Source: Vibrio bathopelagicus (GTDB lineage Bacteria; Pseudomonadota; Gammaproteobacteria; Enterobacterales; Vibrionaceae). Taken from it: 64,000 nucleotides of DNA. Positions 43,171 through 56,628 of the stretch are shown here, piece by piece. Below the pieces are notes generated by a model. That model had not been told where the DNA came from, did no database searches, and was given only the letters and a program-made list of their open reading frames with translations. Where the stretch lies: the NCBI RefSeq assembly GCF_014879975.1, contig NZ_CP062501.1, forward strand, positions 496,001 to 560,000, given 5' to 3'. The translations under genes and the position numbers were made by a program. The stretch's first letter is position 1. Every line of letters begins with the position of its first letter.

Positions 43171-43449
43171 AAACCTATCAATCTGTGTGGGCACTCGTTG
43201 ATGAATATCAAAACGTTTTATCGTTAGATAAAACAGATTCTTCGGAATCAAAATGATTTCAATGAACTGAGTGACCAATACGTTTAACTACTTGTAGTTA
43301 ATCGGCACAGTCAATTCATTACCATTCTGTTGGAATGGTAATAGCTTTAGAATTACATGTTTCTGTTCTTTTTTGAAAGAGCGGTAAATATTAGTTTTGA
43401 AGTCAGTATTCGTTGAGTCACACCTATTAATTTAGGTAATCAAAACTTT

Positions 43450-45004
<1,555 letters not shown>

Positions 45005-45127
45005 TACGAAGATACTTACGATGAGTGTCCACACAGATTGATTAGGTTTAGAAAAGCAAAGAGAAGAAGAACTCCCAAGGTTCTTCGAAGTTTGTTTCTA
45101 CTTTTAAAGTGGAGATAAATTAGCAGT

Positions 45128-45203
45128 GTCCCGTTCGTCTAGAGGCCTAGGACACCGCCCTTTCACGGCGGTAACAGGGGTTCGACTCCCCTACGGGATA
45201 CCA
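45128..45203 (+). tRNA. tRNA-Glu (UUC)
   Basis: 76 nt including CCA; anticodon loop CTTTCAC with UUC, acceptor GTCCCGT/ACGGGAT, GTTCGAC T-loop. Confidence 0.97.
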
Positions 45204-45205
45204 TT

Positions 45206-45281
45206 GGGTCGTTAGCTCAGTTGGTAGAGCAGTTGACTTTTAATCAATTGGTCGCAGGTTCGAATCCTGCACGACCCACCA
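45206..45281 (+). tRNA. tRNA-Lys (UUU)
   Basis: 76 nt including CCA; anticodon UUU in CTTTTAA; acceptor GGGTCGT/ACGACCC. Confidence 0.97.
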
Positions 45282-45306
45282 TTTCCTCCCAAGGAAATAA
45301 AAATAT

Positions 45307-45382
45307 GGGGCTATAGCTCAGCTGGGAGAGCGCCTGCCTTGCACGCAGGAGGTCTGCGGTTCGATCCCGCATAGCTCCACCA
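45307..45382 (+). tRNA. tRNA-Ala (UGC)
   Basis: 76 nt including CCA; anticodon UGC; acceptor GGGGCTA/TAGCTCC with the G3-U70 identity pair of alanine tRNA. Confidence 0.97.
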
Positions 45383-45414
45383 TTCTTTCTCCATGAAGGA
45401 ATTAAAACTATCAT

Positions 45415-45490
45415 GGGCGATTAGCTCAGTTGGGAGAGCACCTGCCTTACAAGCAGGGGGTCACTGGTTCGAGCCCGGTATCGCCCACCA
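45415..45490 (+). tRNA. tRNA-Val (UAC)
   Basis: 76 nt including CCA; anticodon UAC in CTTACAA; acceptor GGGCGAT/ATCGCCC. Confidence 0.97.
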
Positions 45491-45891
45491 TCTTTAAGCA
45501 TTCTCGTAAGAGAGTATTTAAAAATGGGTTTAAAAGTTTAACACTTATAACTCTTGCTCTTTAACAATTTGGAAAGCTGACTGATTTAAATAACGAAGTT
45601 ATTTAAATCAAATTTAAAAGTTCTCAATGTTTATCTGCTCTTATTTAATAGGGACGGTATAAACACAACAAACACATTCAAGTGTCTTGTATTCGAACGA
45701 TCAGAAATGATTGTTCATTTTTGACTCTACTTTTTATTAAAAAGTGGAAACAAAAAGTAAATTGAGTCCGGCAAACAGTCATTGAGAATTAACCCTTCTT
45801 GATGACAACCAAAAACCTTGGTTAGTTGCCATACAAGTTTGTTTTCACTTTTCAAAAGTGAAAGTAAAACAGAGACCCTTTCGGGTTGTAT
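45491..45891 (+). other. rrn internal spacer between tRNA-Val and 23S
   Basis: About 400 bp of processed spacer: boxA copy (GCTCTTTAACAATTT, about 45556-45570) and the arm GGGTTGTATGGTTAAG that pairs with CTTAACCATACAACACCC after 23S for RNase III processing. No gene. Confidence 0.85.
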
Positions 45892-48785
<2,894 letters not shown>

Positions 48786-48877
48786 ACAACACCCAAGGGG
48801 TTTTGTGGACTCAAAGACAGACCTTGAATGAGTTTGAAGAGACACTTTTAGATTATAGCTTTCCGAATTTTAAAATT

Positions 48878-48997
48878 TGCTTGGCGACCATAGCATTGTG
48901 GACCCACCTGATTCCATGCCGAACTCAGAAGTGAAACACAATAGCGCCGATGGTAGTGTGGGGCTTCCCCATGTGAGAGTAGGACATCGCCAGGCTC
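48878..48997 (+). rRNA. rrf: 5S ribosomal RNA
   Basis: About 120 nt beginning TGCTTGGCGACCATAGC with GCCGAACTCAGAAGTGAAAC and GCGCCGATGGTAGTG; terminal stem TGCTTGGCG/CGCCAGGC. Confidence 0.97.
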
Positions 48998-49100
48998 CTA
49001 TTTATTTTCACTTTTTTAAAAAGTGAAGACAAAAGGTATCGTTATTTGCATAGCAAGTAACAACATCTACAGTGTACTAATCTGTTGATGACAATTTGCT

Positions 49101-49191
49101 GGAGGGATGGCTGAGTGGTCGAAAGCACCGGTCTTGAAAACCGGCAACCGTTAATAGCGGTTCTAGGGTTCAAATCCCTATCCCTCCACCA
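49101..49191 (+). tRNA. tRNA-Ser (UGA)
   Basis: 91 nt including CCA with a long variable arm (CAACCGTTAATAGCGGTT), anticodon UGA in CTTGAAA, acceptor GGAGGGA/TCCCTCC. It lies 104 bp after 5S with no terminator between, so it is probably the last gene of the rrn transcript. Confidence 0.96.
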
Positions 49192-49198
49192 CCATTAG

Positions 49199-49230
49199 AA
49201 AGCCCGCTGAGAAATCAGCGGGCTTTTTTT
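49199..49230 (+). terminator. rho-independent terminator of the rrn operon
   Basis: Perfect 12-base stem AAAGCCCGCTGA/TCAGCGGGCTTT with a GAAA loop and T run. Confidence 0.95.
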
Positions 49231-49376
49231 CGTTTTGAATTTGCTAAAAGAAAACCAAAATACCTTGGATACATCGTTATCTACTTAGTGAGAGGGTTAT
49301 TCGAGTTGAGGTAACAAAGAGCAGAGCGTTTAGGCTCTGCTTTAGTGTTTTTTGAATGTAGCTAACTAGTCATCGC

Positions 49377-50699
49377 TTATTTTGCTACGTTACCTGCTAC
49401 GTTTAGAGCATCCCAAGTCCGTGCGAATGGTGGCGCATAGCAGAAGTCCATATAGCCTAGCTGCTGTGTGGTCATTTTTGCAGTGATAGCAACAGCTAGT
49501 GCGTTGATTCGGCCTACAGCCCCTTTCTTACCAACGATTTCGCTACCTAGAAGAACATTGGTATCTGGGTGATAAACCAGTTTAACCTTGATGTCCTCTT
49601 GACCAGGGTAGTAATCCGTCTGGTTCTTGTCTGAAATCGTTGATACTTTCACATCTAAGTTATGTTCTTTCGCCAGAAGTTCATTCACGCCAGTACATGC
49701 CAGTTCGTAGTAGAGTACTTTCAAACAAGATGACCCCAAGAAGCCTGACATATAAGTATCTTTACCTGCAAGTTTGTCTGCCATCATGCGCGCTTGTTTG
49801 TTGGCTGTGGTTGCAAGTGGCACATATACCGGTTTGCCTAATGCCATGTGATGAACCACTGCACAGTCGCCTACAGCATGAATGTAAGCGTTTTCAGTTG
49901 CGCCATATTCATTCACTAACAATGCACCATTTGTAGCTTTTGGTAGTTCGAATACTTCTGTGTTTGGTTTGAAGCCGAGTGACAGGATCACGACATCCGC
50001 TTCTACAATACCGTTATCGGTCTCTACAATGTAACCGCCTTGCTCTGCATCGCGAATCGCAGACACGCTGCAACTTGTTTTAAGGTCTGCACCTGATTCT
50101 CTAATAGCCCTTTCAACTACTTCAATGATCTCTGGGCTGAACTGGCGGCTCATGATGTGCTGTTCACGTTCGATGATCGTTACGTGTTTGTCTAGGCCGT
50201 GTGCTGCGTCGAACACTTCTAAACCTATAAAGCCAGCACCAATCACACACACTCGTTGCTTATTACTGTCTTTCAAAGCTTCTTTTACTGCTAAGCCATC
50301 TTCCATGCTTGTCAGTGTATATACGTGTTCTGAGTTGTATTCACCGAACGAAGGAACGATTGGTCGCGCGCCTGTGGCAATCACCACCATATCGTAATCG
50401 ATGATGCTCTCTTCGCCTTTATGACGAACTTTAATCTGCTTTTCAATGCGGTCTAGTGAGACCATTTCTGTTTCAATACGAACGTCTAAGCCAGAGTTAA
50501 TCGCTTGTTCTGGCGTACGAGAAATCATGCGTTCTGTGTCATCAAACATGCCGCCCGCAAAGTAGGGTAAACCACATGCTCCAAAAGAGATGTAACTACG
50601 CTTATCTAGAACGATGACTTCGTCTGTTGGCTGATTACGTTTGTATTTTGCTGCGAAACTCATACCAGCGGCGCTACCGCCTATAACAACAACTTTCAT
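49377..50699 (-). CDS. CoA-disulfide reductase-like FAD-dependent pyridine nucleotide-disulfide oxidoreductase
   Basis: 440 residues. N-terminal FAD site VVIGGSAAGMSFAAKY, then the single redox Cys in YISFGACGLPYFAGG (about residue 43), the signature of CoADR/NADH-oxidase/polysulfide reductase enzymes. NAD(P) site VCVIGAGFIGLE near 150, FAD site IHAVGDCA near 270 and a dimerisation domain with YAPPFARTWDALNVA, whose Tyr is used by CoADR. No rhodanese domain is fused. Last gene of a minus-strand cluster with a cystine symporter, RidA and a PAS regulator, so thiol or disulfide reduction after cystine uptake is a good guess. Confidence 0.9.
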   Translation of the reverse strand: MKVVVIGGSAAGMSFAAKYKRNQPTDEVIVLDKRSYISFGACGLPYFAGGMFDDTERMISRTPEQAINSGLDVRIETEMVSLDRIEKQIKVRHKGEESIIDYDMVVIATGARPIVPSFGEYNSEHVYTLTSMEDGLAVKEALKDSNKQRVCVIGAGFIGLEVFDAAHGLDKHVTIIEREQHIMSRQFSPEIIEVVERAIRESGADLKTSCSVSAIRDAEQGGYIVETDNGIVEADVVILSLGFKPNTEVFELPKATNGALLVNEYGATENAYIHAVGDCAVVHHMALGKPVYVPLATTANKQARMMADKLAGKDTYMSGFLGSSCLKVLYYELACTGVNELLAKEHNLDVKVSTISDKNQTDYYPGQEDIKVKLVYHPDTNVLLGSEIVGKKGAVGRINALAVAITAKMTTQQLGYMDFCYAPPFARTWDALNVAGNVAK

Positions 50700-50776
50700 A
50701 TTTATTACCTAAATAACCTGAACTCAGGAAAAACAGAAGAGCACTCATGAGGAGTGCTCTTAATTAAGCGTGTGAA

Positions 50777-52183
50777 TTATACTGCTGCTTCTTTTGAAAC
50801 CGTCGCAGCAACATCAGCGTCGTATTGCTCTGTGTTTAACGAGCCGTTTTTCTTAGCCGTTAGAACACCAGATAACATAGAGCCTGAGATGTTAAGTGCG
50901 GTACGAGCCATGTCGATTAGCGCTTCGATAGAAACCAGAATCGCTACCACAGTAATATCTAGACCCATGATGGTTAGTACCGCTACTGCGGCGAATGTTG
51001 CACCGCCACCAACACCTGCGATACCGAATGAAGCAATCGCGATAACAGCAATCAGTTGTAGGATGAAGCCTAAGTCAACGGGCATACCCATAACTTGTGC
51101 TGCCATGATGGCTAGCATTGCTGGGTAGATACCTGCACAACCGTTCTGACCGATACTGGTACCGAATGTCGCTGACATGTTTGCTGTTTCTTCGTCCACA
51201 CCTAGGCGCTGAGTTTGTGTTTCAACGTTTAGTGGGATAGCCGCCATACTTGAGCGAGAACCAAAGCCGAATACCAATACAGGCCAGATTTTCTTCATGA
51301 ACTTCGCTGGAGAAAGGCCGAACATAGACACCATTACGAAGTGAATGCCGAACATAACGCCGATTGCCACGTAGCTCGCTAATAGGAAGCGTCCCATCTC
51401 AGCAAGTGCGAATAGGTCGTTGGTCATCATGAACGTGGTCATCAGAGCGAATACACCGTAAGGCGTTAGCTTCAAAATTTCACGTACCATTGATAGCACT
51501 ACTTCTTTTGCAGAGTTTATGAAATCAACGAAGTTTTGCACTTTTTCAGGCTTACGGTTTTTCACTTGCAGGATACAGTAACCAAGGAACATACCGAACA
51601 ATACTGTCGATAGTGTAGAGGTACGCTGAGAGCCTGTTAGCATGTCAAAGATGTTGGTTGGGATGATAGACAGCGCCATACCAGAAAGACCACTGCTCGC
51701 CATTGCATCTTGTGTTGCTACCAGTGAATCACCACGAGCTTCAATCGCACTGTTTGTTCCAATGGTGCTCACTAGCGCGTTTGCATCGATACCAAATAGG
51801 TAAATACTTGCGATACCAACTGCCGCTGAGATTGCACAAGTGAAAAGTAGAATACCGATGATTTTTGGTGCGATACGAGATAACGCGCCGCCACCTTCAA
51901 CGTTCATGATCGAAGAGATCATCGCCACGAACACGAGCGGGATAACGATCATTTGTAGAAGCTTGATGTAGCCTTTACCGAACACTGAGATCAGTTCAGC
52001 AAAGCCTGATGTAGCAACGTTACCGACACCGAAAACAAGCTGAATTGCGCCACCGAACAACAAGCCAGCAGCAAGCGCACTCAGTACGCGGAAGTTAAAA
52101 CTTTTCTTTTGCTTTTTAAAATTCGACAGCAGTGCGTAAAATCCAAAAAACAGTATGCTTAATCCAATAAATGAAACGCTCAT
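50777..52183 (-). CDS. tcyP: L-cystine/dicarboxylate:cation symporter (TcyP/YdjN-like)
   Basis: 468 residues of the DAACS family, eight membrane segments and two hairpins. IKLLQMIVIPLVFVAMISSI near 70-90, the Ser-rich hairpin FGFGSRSSMAAIPLNVE near 310 and NGCAGIYPAMLAIMAAQ near 345 match TcyP/YdjN rather than glutamate symporters (which have NMDGT). Takes up L-cystine with Na+ or H+. Operon position between RidA and the CoADR-like reductase supports a cystine role. Confidence 0.88.
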   Translation of the reverse strand: MSVSFIGLSILFFGFYALLSNFKKQKKSFNFRVLSALAAGLLFGGAIQLVFGVGNVATSGFAELISVFGKGYIKLLQMIVIPLVFVAMISSIMNVEGGGALSRIAPKIIGILLFTCAISAAVGIASIYLFGIDANALVSTIGTNSAIEARGDSLVATQDAMASSGLSGMALSIIPTNIFDMLTGSQRTSTLSTVLFGMFLGYCILQVKNRKPEKVQNFVDFINSAKEVVLSMVREILKLTPYGVFALMTTFMMTNDLFALAEMGRFLLASYVAIGVMFGIHFVMVSMFGLSPAKFMKKIWPVLVFGFGSRSSMAAIPLNVETQTQRLGVDEETANMSATFGTSIGQNGCAGIYPAMLAIMAAQVMGMPVDLGFILQLIAVIAIASFGIAGVGGGATFAAVAVLTIMGLDITVVAILVSIEALIDMARTALNISGSMLSGVLTAKKNGSLNTEQYDADVAATVSKEAAV

Positions 52184-52220
52184 GAGAATCTCCTATGATA
52201 CCCATTAATACCTAAGTCGG

Positions 52221-52604
52221 TTACTTTCTGTATGCGATGGCTTCAACTTCAACCAGTGCGTCTTTTGGTAGTCTTGCGGCTTCAACACAAGAACGAGCAG
52301 GTGCGTTCTCCGTGCCAAACACTTCGGTGTACACTTCGTTAAACGCAATAAAGTTTTCCATGTCTGAAAGGAAGCAGGTTGTCTTCAATACAGTGTCTAG
52401 ACTAGCTCCACTTGCTTCTAAAACAGCCTTCAAATTTTCAAGAGACTGGCGAGCCTGCTCTTTAACGCCACCTTCAACAAACTGCATGGTTTCTGGAACA
52501 AGAGGTAATTGACCTGAGGTATAAACCATGTCGCCGTAAGACGTACCTTGTGAGTAAGGGCCGATAGCTGCAGGTGCTTGTTCAGTGGTAATGATCTGTT
52601 TCAC
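52221..52604 (-). CDS. ridA: RidA family enamine/imine deaminase
   Basis: 127 residues, trimeric cytoplasmic enzyme that hydrolyses reactive 2-aminoacrylate and related imines produced by PLP enzymes such as cysteine or serine dehydratases. Signature: AAIGPYSQGTSYGDMVYTSGQLPL, FNEVYTEVFG and APARSCVEAARLPKDALVEVEAIA with the catalytic Arg (about 105). In this operon it would detoxify 2-aminoacrylate arising from cysteine breakdown. Confidence 0.95.
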   Translation of the reverse strand: MKQIITTEQAPAAIGPYSQGTSYGDMVYTSGQLPLVPETMQFVEGGVKEQARQSLENLKAVLEASGASLDTVLKTTCFLSDMENFIAFNEVYTEVFGTENAPARSCVEAARLPKDALVEVEAIAYRK

Positions 52605-52628
52605 GATGTAACTCCTAAATTATTGGTT

Positions 52629-53294
52629 TTATTCTGATTTAAATTCACGGATAAACTTGTAAACCGCCTGACGGCTGATCCCAAGTTGTTCTGATACTTG
52701 TGTCGTCGTCTCTTTTAGCTCAAATACGCCGTTATCAAACAAACAACGAATGATGGCTTTGTTACGACTTTTGCAGGAAATCGTTTCGTCTTGTTCCACT
52801 TCTTTTATTGCTGCGGTCAGCGCTTGTTGAATCACGTCATTTGCGCTTTTGCTGAAAGTCTCACTGACTAGTGTCTGAGACACATTGCATGTTGGCATCA
52901 ACGTTTTAACGATTTCAGGGAATGGGAAGGATAAGTTCATGTTGATACACAGCATTCCAATCGGCTTTTGCTGTGGTCCGGCTAGCACACAGGTCGTTGA
53001 TTTAAGTAGGGAGCCGTCTGCTGCATTGGTGAAATAACTCTTTGGAGAAACTTCGCCGGTTTTCTCGAATTTACTCCACATACGTAAACCTAAGTCTGTG
53101 ATAGGAGAGCCGATTTCACGACCGGTATGATGACCGTTGACGATTTTCACGACCGAGTTTTCTAAGCTTTCAAATGAATGAATGACTACTTCACAGTAGG
53201 GGCCAATCAAATCAGCGAGCGTGTCTGCTAAGCGGAAGTAATTGCTTAAACATTCTCTGTCTTCATCGGTGAATCTAACTTGTTTTACATTCAT
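52629..53294 (-). CDS. YheO-like PAS-HTH transcriptional regulator
   Basis: 221 residues: N-terminal YheO-like PAS domain (LADLIGPYCEVVIHSFESLENSVVKIVNGHHTGREIGSPITDL, about 29-72; QKPIGMLCINMNL, about 112-124) and C-terminal HTH (VSEQLGISRQAVYKFIREF near 200-218). Members of this group regulate cysteine or sulfur amino acid use. Several Cys may sense thiols. First gene of the minus-strand operon; its start region has repeated TAAAC-type motifs upstream. Confidence 0.88.
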   Translation of the reverse strand: MNVKQVRFTDEDRECLSNYFRLADTLADLIGPYCEVVIHSFESLENSVVKIVNGHHTGREIGSPITDLGLRMWSKFEKTGEVSPKSYFTNAADGSLLKSTTCVLAGPQQKPIGMLCINMNLSFPFPEIVKTLMPTCNVSQTLVSETFSKSANDVIQQALTAAIKEVEQDETISCKSRNKAIIRCLFDNGVFELKETTTQVSEQLGISRQAVYKFIREFKSE

Positions 53295-53576
53295 AGTTTC
53301 GGTTTACATTTTTGAACTTGATGGCTGAAATCTACTCCTTTGGAGGTATTTGAGCAAGGTGCAGTAAACTTCTGTAAACCGTTAAAAAGCGTCTAAAACA
53401 TCAACAAATAACGGAAATTCAACTGAAATTAAGAGCGAAATTTGAACAGGATCACTAAACCATCCTCAATATGGTTTAATTTCTTAAACCCCATCAAAGT
53501 TTAAATATTTAAAATCAAAGATTGCATTTTTGAACACTTTAATGATCTAGAACAAATTCATGATTGAGGTGAAACG

Positions 53577-53602
53577 AGCATTCCATAATGGGGTGCTTTT
53601 TT
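53577..53602 (+). terminator. orphan terminator-like hairpin upstream of phnC
   Basis: Nine-base stem AGCATTCCA/TGGGGTGCT (two wobbles), loop TAA, then six T residues. No gene precedes it on this strand, so it may be an attenuator or the end of a small RNA. Confidence 0.5.
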
Positions 53603-53776
53603 ATATGCGAGCTTATTAGTTATTGGAGGTGTTTATCTCTCGAGCAAAGATCTATAAGACGTTGCCGTCATTATTGAGCTTTTTATTGTCAAATTACTGT
53701 GAATTACCTCTGTATATAAGTTGATATTCCCCATCAAATCTCTCCTTCTTTTTACATTTAAAACAGCGAGTTAAGT

Positions 53777-53788
53777 TTGTCTAGACAA
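53777..53788. promoter_or_regulatory. candidate PhnF operator upstream of phnC
   Basis: Perfect 12-bp palindrome TTGTCTAGACAA, sharing TT-TCTAGA-AA with the palindrome before phnF (56586-56601); GntR-family operators have this form. Confidence 0.65.
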
Positions 53789-53890
53789 GTTAGTTAACCG
53801 CTTGAAATATTTCATTTCTGCAAATAAACCGACACGTAACTTTAATAATCAGACGTCAAAGTGGCCTTAAATCAAACAGGGACACTGACG

Positions 53891-54703
53891 ATGAATAACA
53901 TCATTGAAGTTAAGAAGGTCAACAAGACATTCGGCTCAAATCAAGCGTTGAATGGAATCAATCTGACTATTACCAGCCGTAAGATGACGGCACTACTTGG
54001 GCCATCGGGCTCCGGAAAATCAACACTGCTTCGACATTTAAGTGGTTTGATCATTGGTGATAAGAACGCGGACTCTCAAATCAACGTGCTTGGTCAAACT
54101 GTGCAGGCGAATGGCAAGGCAGACAGCAATGTTCGCAACTGCCGTGCACAAGCGGGTTACATCTTCCAACAATTCAATCTCGTTAACCGCTTATCAGTGA
54201 TGACCAACGTACTGATTGGCGCATTGAGCTCTACTCCTAAATGGAGAACGCTAACGGGTATGTTTACGGTTGAGCAGCAGCAACAAGCACTTGAAGCACT
54301 GCGTCGAGTAGGCATGGAAGACTTCGCGGGCCAACGTGTTGGCAACCTATCAGGTGGTCAGCAGCAACGTGTAGCGATTGCTAGAGCTTTGATGCAGAAA
54401 GCTAAAATCATATTTGCGGATGAGCCTATTGCCTCACTCGATCCTGAGTCTGCACGTGTTGTGATGGAGCTACTCACTGATATCAATCAGAAAGAGGGCA
54501 TTCCAGTCATCGTCACACTTCATCAAGTCGACCACGCACTTAAATATTGCGAAAACATTGTGGTTTTAAAAGATGGCCAAGTGTTTTACGAAGGAAAAAG
54601 TGCAGAGCTGACCAAGCCACAATTGGAAAGTTTATACCGTTCGAAAAAATCAGTCGACACGCAGAATATTCAACCATCTGACGTGCTTGCTGCGTCGTTC
54701 TAA
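53891..54703 (+). CDS. phnC: phosphonate ABC transporter ATP-binding protein, copy 2 (C-P lyase operon)
   Basis: 270 residues from the ATG at 53891, with AGGGA eight bases upstream; an in-frame start 10 codons earlier is possible but poorer. Walker A GPSGSGKST near 38-46, FQQFNL Q-loop, LSGGQQQRVAIARA near 150 and Walker B IIFADEP. First gene of the C-P lyase operon, downstream of the TCTAGA palindrome. Only about half identical by eye to PhnC copy 1, so not a recent duplicate. Confidence 0.94.
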   Translation: MNNIIEVKKVNKTFGSNQALNGINLTITSRKMTALLGPSGSGKSTLLRHLSGLIIGDKNADSQINVLGQTVQANGKADSNVRNCRAQAGYIFQQFNLVNRLSVMTNVLIGALSSTPKWRTLTGMFTVEQQQQALEALRRVGMEDFAGQRVGNLSGGQQQRVAIARALMQKAKIIFADEPIASLDPESARVVMELLTDINQKEGIPVIVTLHQVDHALKYCENIVVLKDGQVFYEGKSAELTKPQLESLYRSKKSVDTQNIQPSDVLAASF

Positions 54704-54719
54704 ATATCAGGGAAGTAAG

Positions 54720-55721
54720 ATGTTTTATTCAATGAAGTCGGGAATTAAGAAGGCGATAACGCTAGCAACTGCACTTATGGCAACGCTGACAGCAAGCCAT
54801 GCAATTGCAAAAGAAGAGATTAACTTCGGCATTATCGCGACCGACGCTCAGCAAAACTTACGTCAGCGTTGGGAGCCTCTCTTAGATGATCTTGGTGAGG
54901 CGTTAGGGGTATCAGTGAAGGCCTATTTTGCCCCTGATTACGCGGGAATCATTCAAGCGCAACGTTTTGGCAAGGTTGATTTTGCCTATTACGGCAACAA
55001 AGCAGCAATGGAAGCGGTGGACCGTGCTGATGCCGAGATATTTGCGCGTTACATCGATGAAGATGGCCTTCAAGGCTACTACAGCTTGCTTATCGTCAAT
55101 GCGGAAAATGACAACATCAACACACTGCAAGACGTTCTCGATCAGCACGAAACGCTCAAACTTGGTAATGGTGACCCAAATTCTACGTCTGGTTTTTTAG
55201 TCCCTAACTTTGAGGCGTTCGCAAACAACGGAATTTCTGCAAATGACTTTGACCGTACTGTTATTGCAAGTCACGGCTCGAATGTGATGGCGGTTGCGAA
55301 TAATCAAGTGGACGTCGCAACTAATCACACTATGAACCTTATCCGTATTGAAGAGAGCAACCCTGAGTTGTTCAAAAAACTAAAGGTGGTTTGGCAGTCA
55401 GAGCTTATTCCTTCAGACGTGGTGACGTATCGCAAGAATCTCGATGCAGATATGAAGAAGAAAGCACGTGATTTCTTTGTCAACTACGGCAAGAGCGGTA
55501 ATAAACAGCAACTTGAGAACCTACACCAATTGGCGTGGTCTGGATTTGCGGCAACTGATAACAATCAATTACTTCCCATTCGTCAAATGGAAGCGTTTAA
55601 GAAGCTCGTTGAAGCTGAAAACAACAGCAACCTAAGCGAAACGGACAGAACCAAGCGCATGGCGCAATACCAAGCAGAAATCGATCAGCTACAAACTCAA
55701 ATTGATGCGCTGAAAGGTTAA
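54720..55721 (+). CDS. phnD: phosphonate ABC transporter substrate-binding protein, copy 2
   Basis: 333 residues with a signal peptide (to about residue 30, ending AIA) and PhnD body: [72 protein letters not shown]. It keeps the E. coli-like Ser-Thr-Ser phosphonate pocket (NSTSG). The C-terminus is a coiled-coil-like Gln/Ile helix. Start chosen after AGGGAAGTAAG; another Met four codons later is possible. Periplasmic; feeds the C-P lyase pathway. Confidence 0.94.
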   Translation: MFYSMKSGIKKAITLATALMATLTASHAIAKEEINFGIIATDAQQNLRQRWEPLLDDLGEALGVSVKAYFAPDYAGIIQAQRFGKVDFAYYGNKAAMEAVDRADAEIFARYIDEDGLQGYYSLLIVNAENDNINTLQDVLDQHETLKLGNGDPNSTSGFLVPNFEAFANNGISANDFDRTVIASHGSNVMAVANNQVDVATNHTMNLIRIEESNPELFKKLKVVWQSELIPSDVVTYRKNLDADMKKKARDFFVNYGKSGNKQQLENLHQLAWSGFAATDNNQLLPIRQMEAFKKLVEAENNSNLSETDRTKRMAQYQAEIDQLQTQIDALKG

Positions 55722-55771
55722 TCCCAACTATTGCGCCGCTGTGGGTGGCGCAACAACAGAGTAAGAGAACA

Positions 55772-56560
55772 ATGACTGCAATAACTCAACGTTACGAGCC
55801 TTCATCGAAGCTGTCGATTAAAAACGGCGTGATTGCTGTGATAACGCTACTGGTCCTTAGCTGGGCGTGGCAAGGCGCAGAAATGGCACCAATGATGTTC
55901 TTTGAACACCCGGAGAACATGGTTCAGCTTGGTAAAGACTTTTTTCCAGCTGACTTCAGTGAAAGCAATGTGTACTTCAGCGAAATGCTGGTGACGATTC
56001 AAGTGGGGATCTGGGGAACCGTGTTGTCGATTCTGTTAGCGATTCCATTTGGCATTCTGAGTGCTGAAAACCTGATGCCGAGCTGGGTGACATTTCCAAT
56101 TCGCCGACTGATGGATTGTCTACGCGCTATCAACGAAATGGTGTTTGCGATGCTGTTTGTAGTGGTCGTTGGGCTGGGACCGTTTGCTGGTGTGATGGCA
56201 CTGTTTATTCACACTACCGGTGTGCTTGCCAAACTGTTTGCTGAGGCCATTGAAGCGATTGAACCCGGCCCGATGGAAGGCGTGAAAGCGACAGGCGCAA
56301 ACCCATTTGAGGTAATTCTATACGGTGTAATTCCACAAGTGATGCCACTTTGGATTTCATATTCGCTGTACCGCTTAGAGTCGAATATTCGCTCGGCAAC
56401 GGTTGTAGGTATGGTTGGCGCGGGCGGCATTGGTGTGCTGCTTTGGCAATCTATCTCAGGTTTCCAGCTACAACAAACCGCAGCAATCATGTCGATCGTT
56501 ATCGTGACGGTGAGCGTTATCGACTTCGTTTCTCAAATCATCCGTAAGAAGTTTATCTAG
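55772..56560 (+). CDS. phnE: phosphonate ABC transporter permease
   Basis: 262 residues, about six membrane segments; coupling stretch [17 protein letters not shown] near 170 and [16 protein letters not shown] near 220. A single PhnE here, in contrast to the two in the left cluster. Start at [10 protein letters not shown]; an upstream GTG adds nine residues. Followed by the second TCTAGA palindrome and phnF. Confidence 0.93.
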   Translation: MTAITQRYEPSSKLSIKNGVIAVITLLVLSWAWQGAEMAPMMFFEHPENMVQLGKDFFPADFSESNVYFSEMLVTIQVGIWGTVLSILLAIPFGILSAENLMPSWVTFPIRRLMDCLRAINEMVFAMLFVVVVGLGPFAGVMALFIHTTGVLAKLFAEAIEAIEPGPMEGVKATGANPFEVILYGVIPQVMPLWISYSLYRLESNIRSATVVGMVGAGGIGVLLWQSISGFQLQQTAAIMSIVIVTVSVIDFVSQIIRKKFI

Positions 56561-56585
56561 GCATCTTAGATGTCTATTTGTCTGA

Positions 56586-56601
56586 ACTTATCTAGATAAG
56601 T
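56586..56601. promoter_or_regulatory. candidate PhnF operator upstream of phnF
   Basis: Perfect 16-bp palindrome ACTTATCTAGATAAGT, 28 bp before the phnF ATG. Shares the TCTAGA core with the site before phnC. Confidence 0.65.
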
Positions 56602-56628
56602 AATTCAATTATAGGGAAGGAACATCTT

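Larger units (their letters stand above)
42859..43449 (+). promoter_or_regulatory. rrn leader and promoter region
   Basis: 591 bp without a protein gene: two tandem sigma-70 promoters, boxA, a hairpin TTACCATTC/GAATGGTAA (43319-43341) and the precursor sequence that pairs around 16S. Confidence 0.85.
53295..53890. promoter_or_regulatory. divergent control region between the cystine operon and the C-P lyase operon
   Basis: About 600 bp without a protein gene. It has an inverted pair TAAACCAT/ATGGTTTA (about 53455-53478) and further TAAAC-type motifs toward the YheO-like gene, a terminator-like hairpin (53577-53602) and a TCTAGA palindrome (53777-53788). Confidence 0.6.

Noticed and set aside
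42994..43278. Minus-strand ORF across the rrn promoter region
   Set aside because: It overlaps two strong rrn promoters and boxA on the other strand and has no recognisable protein features.
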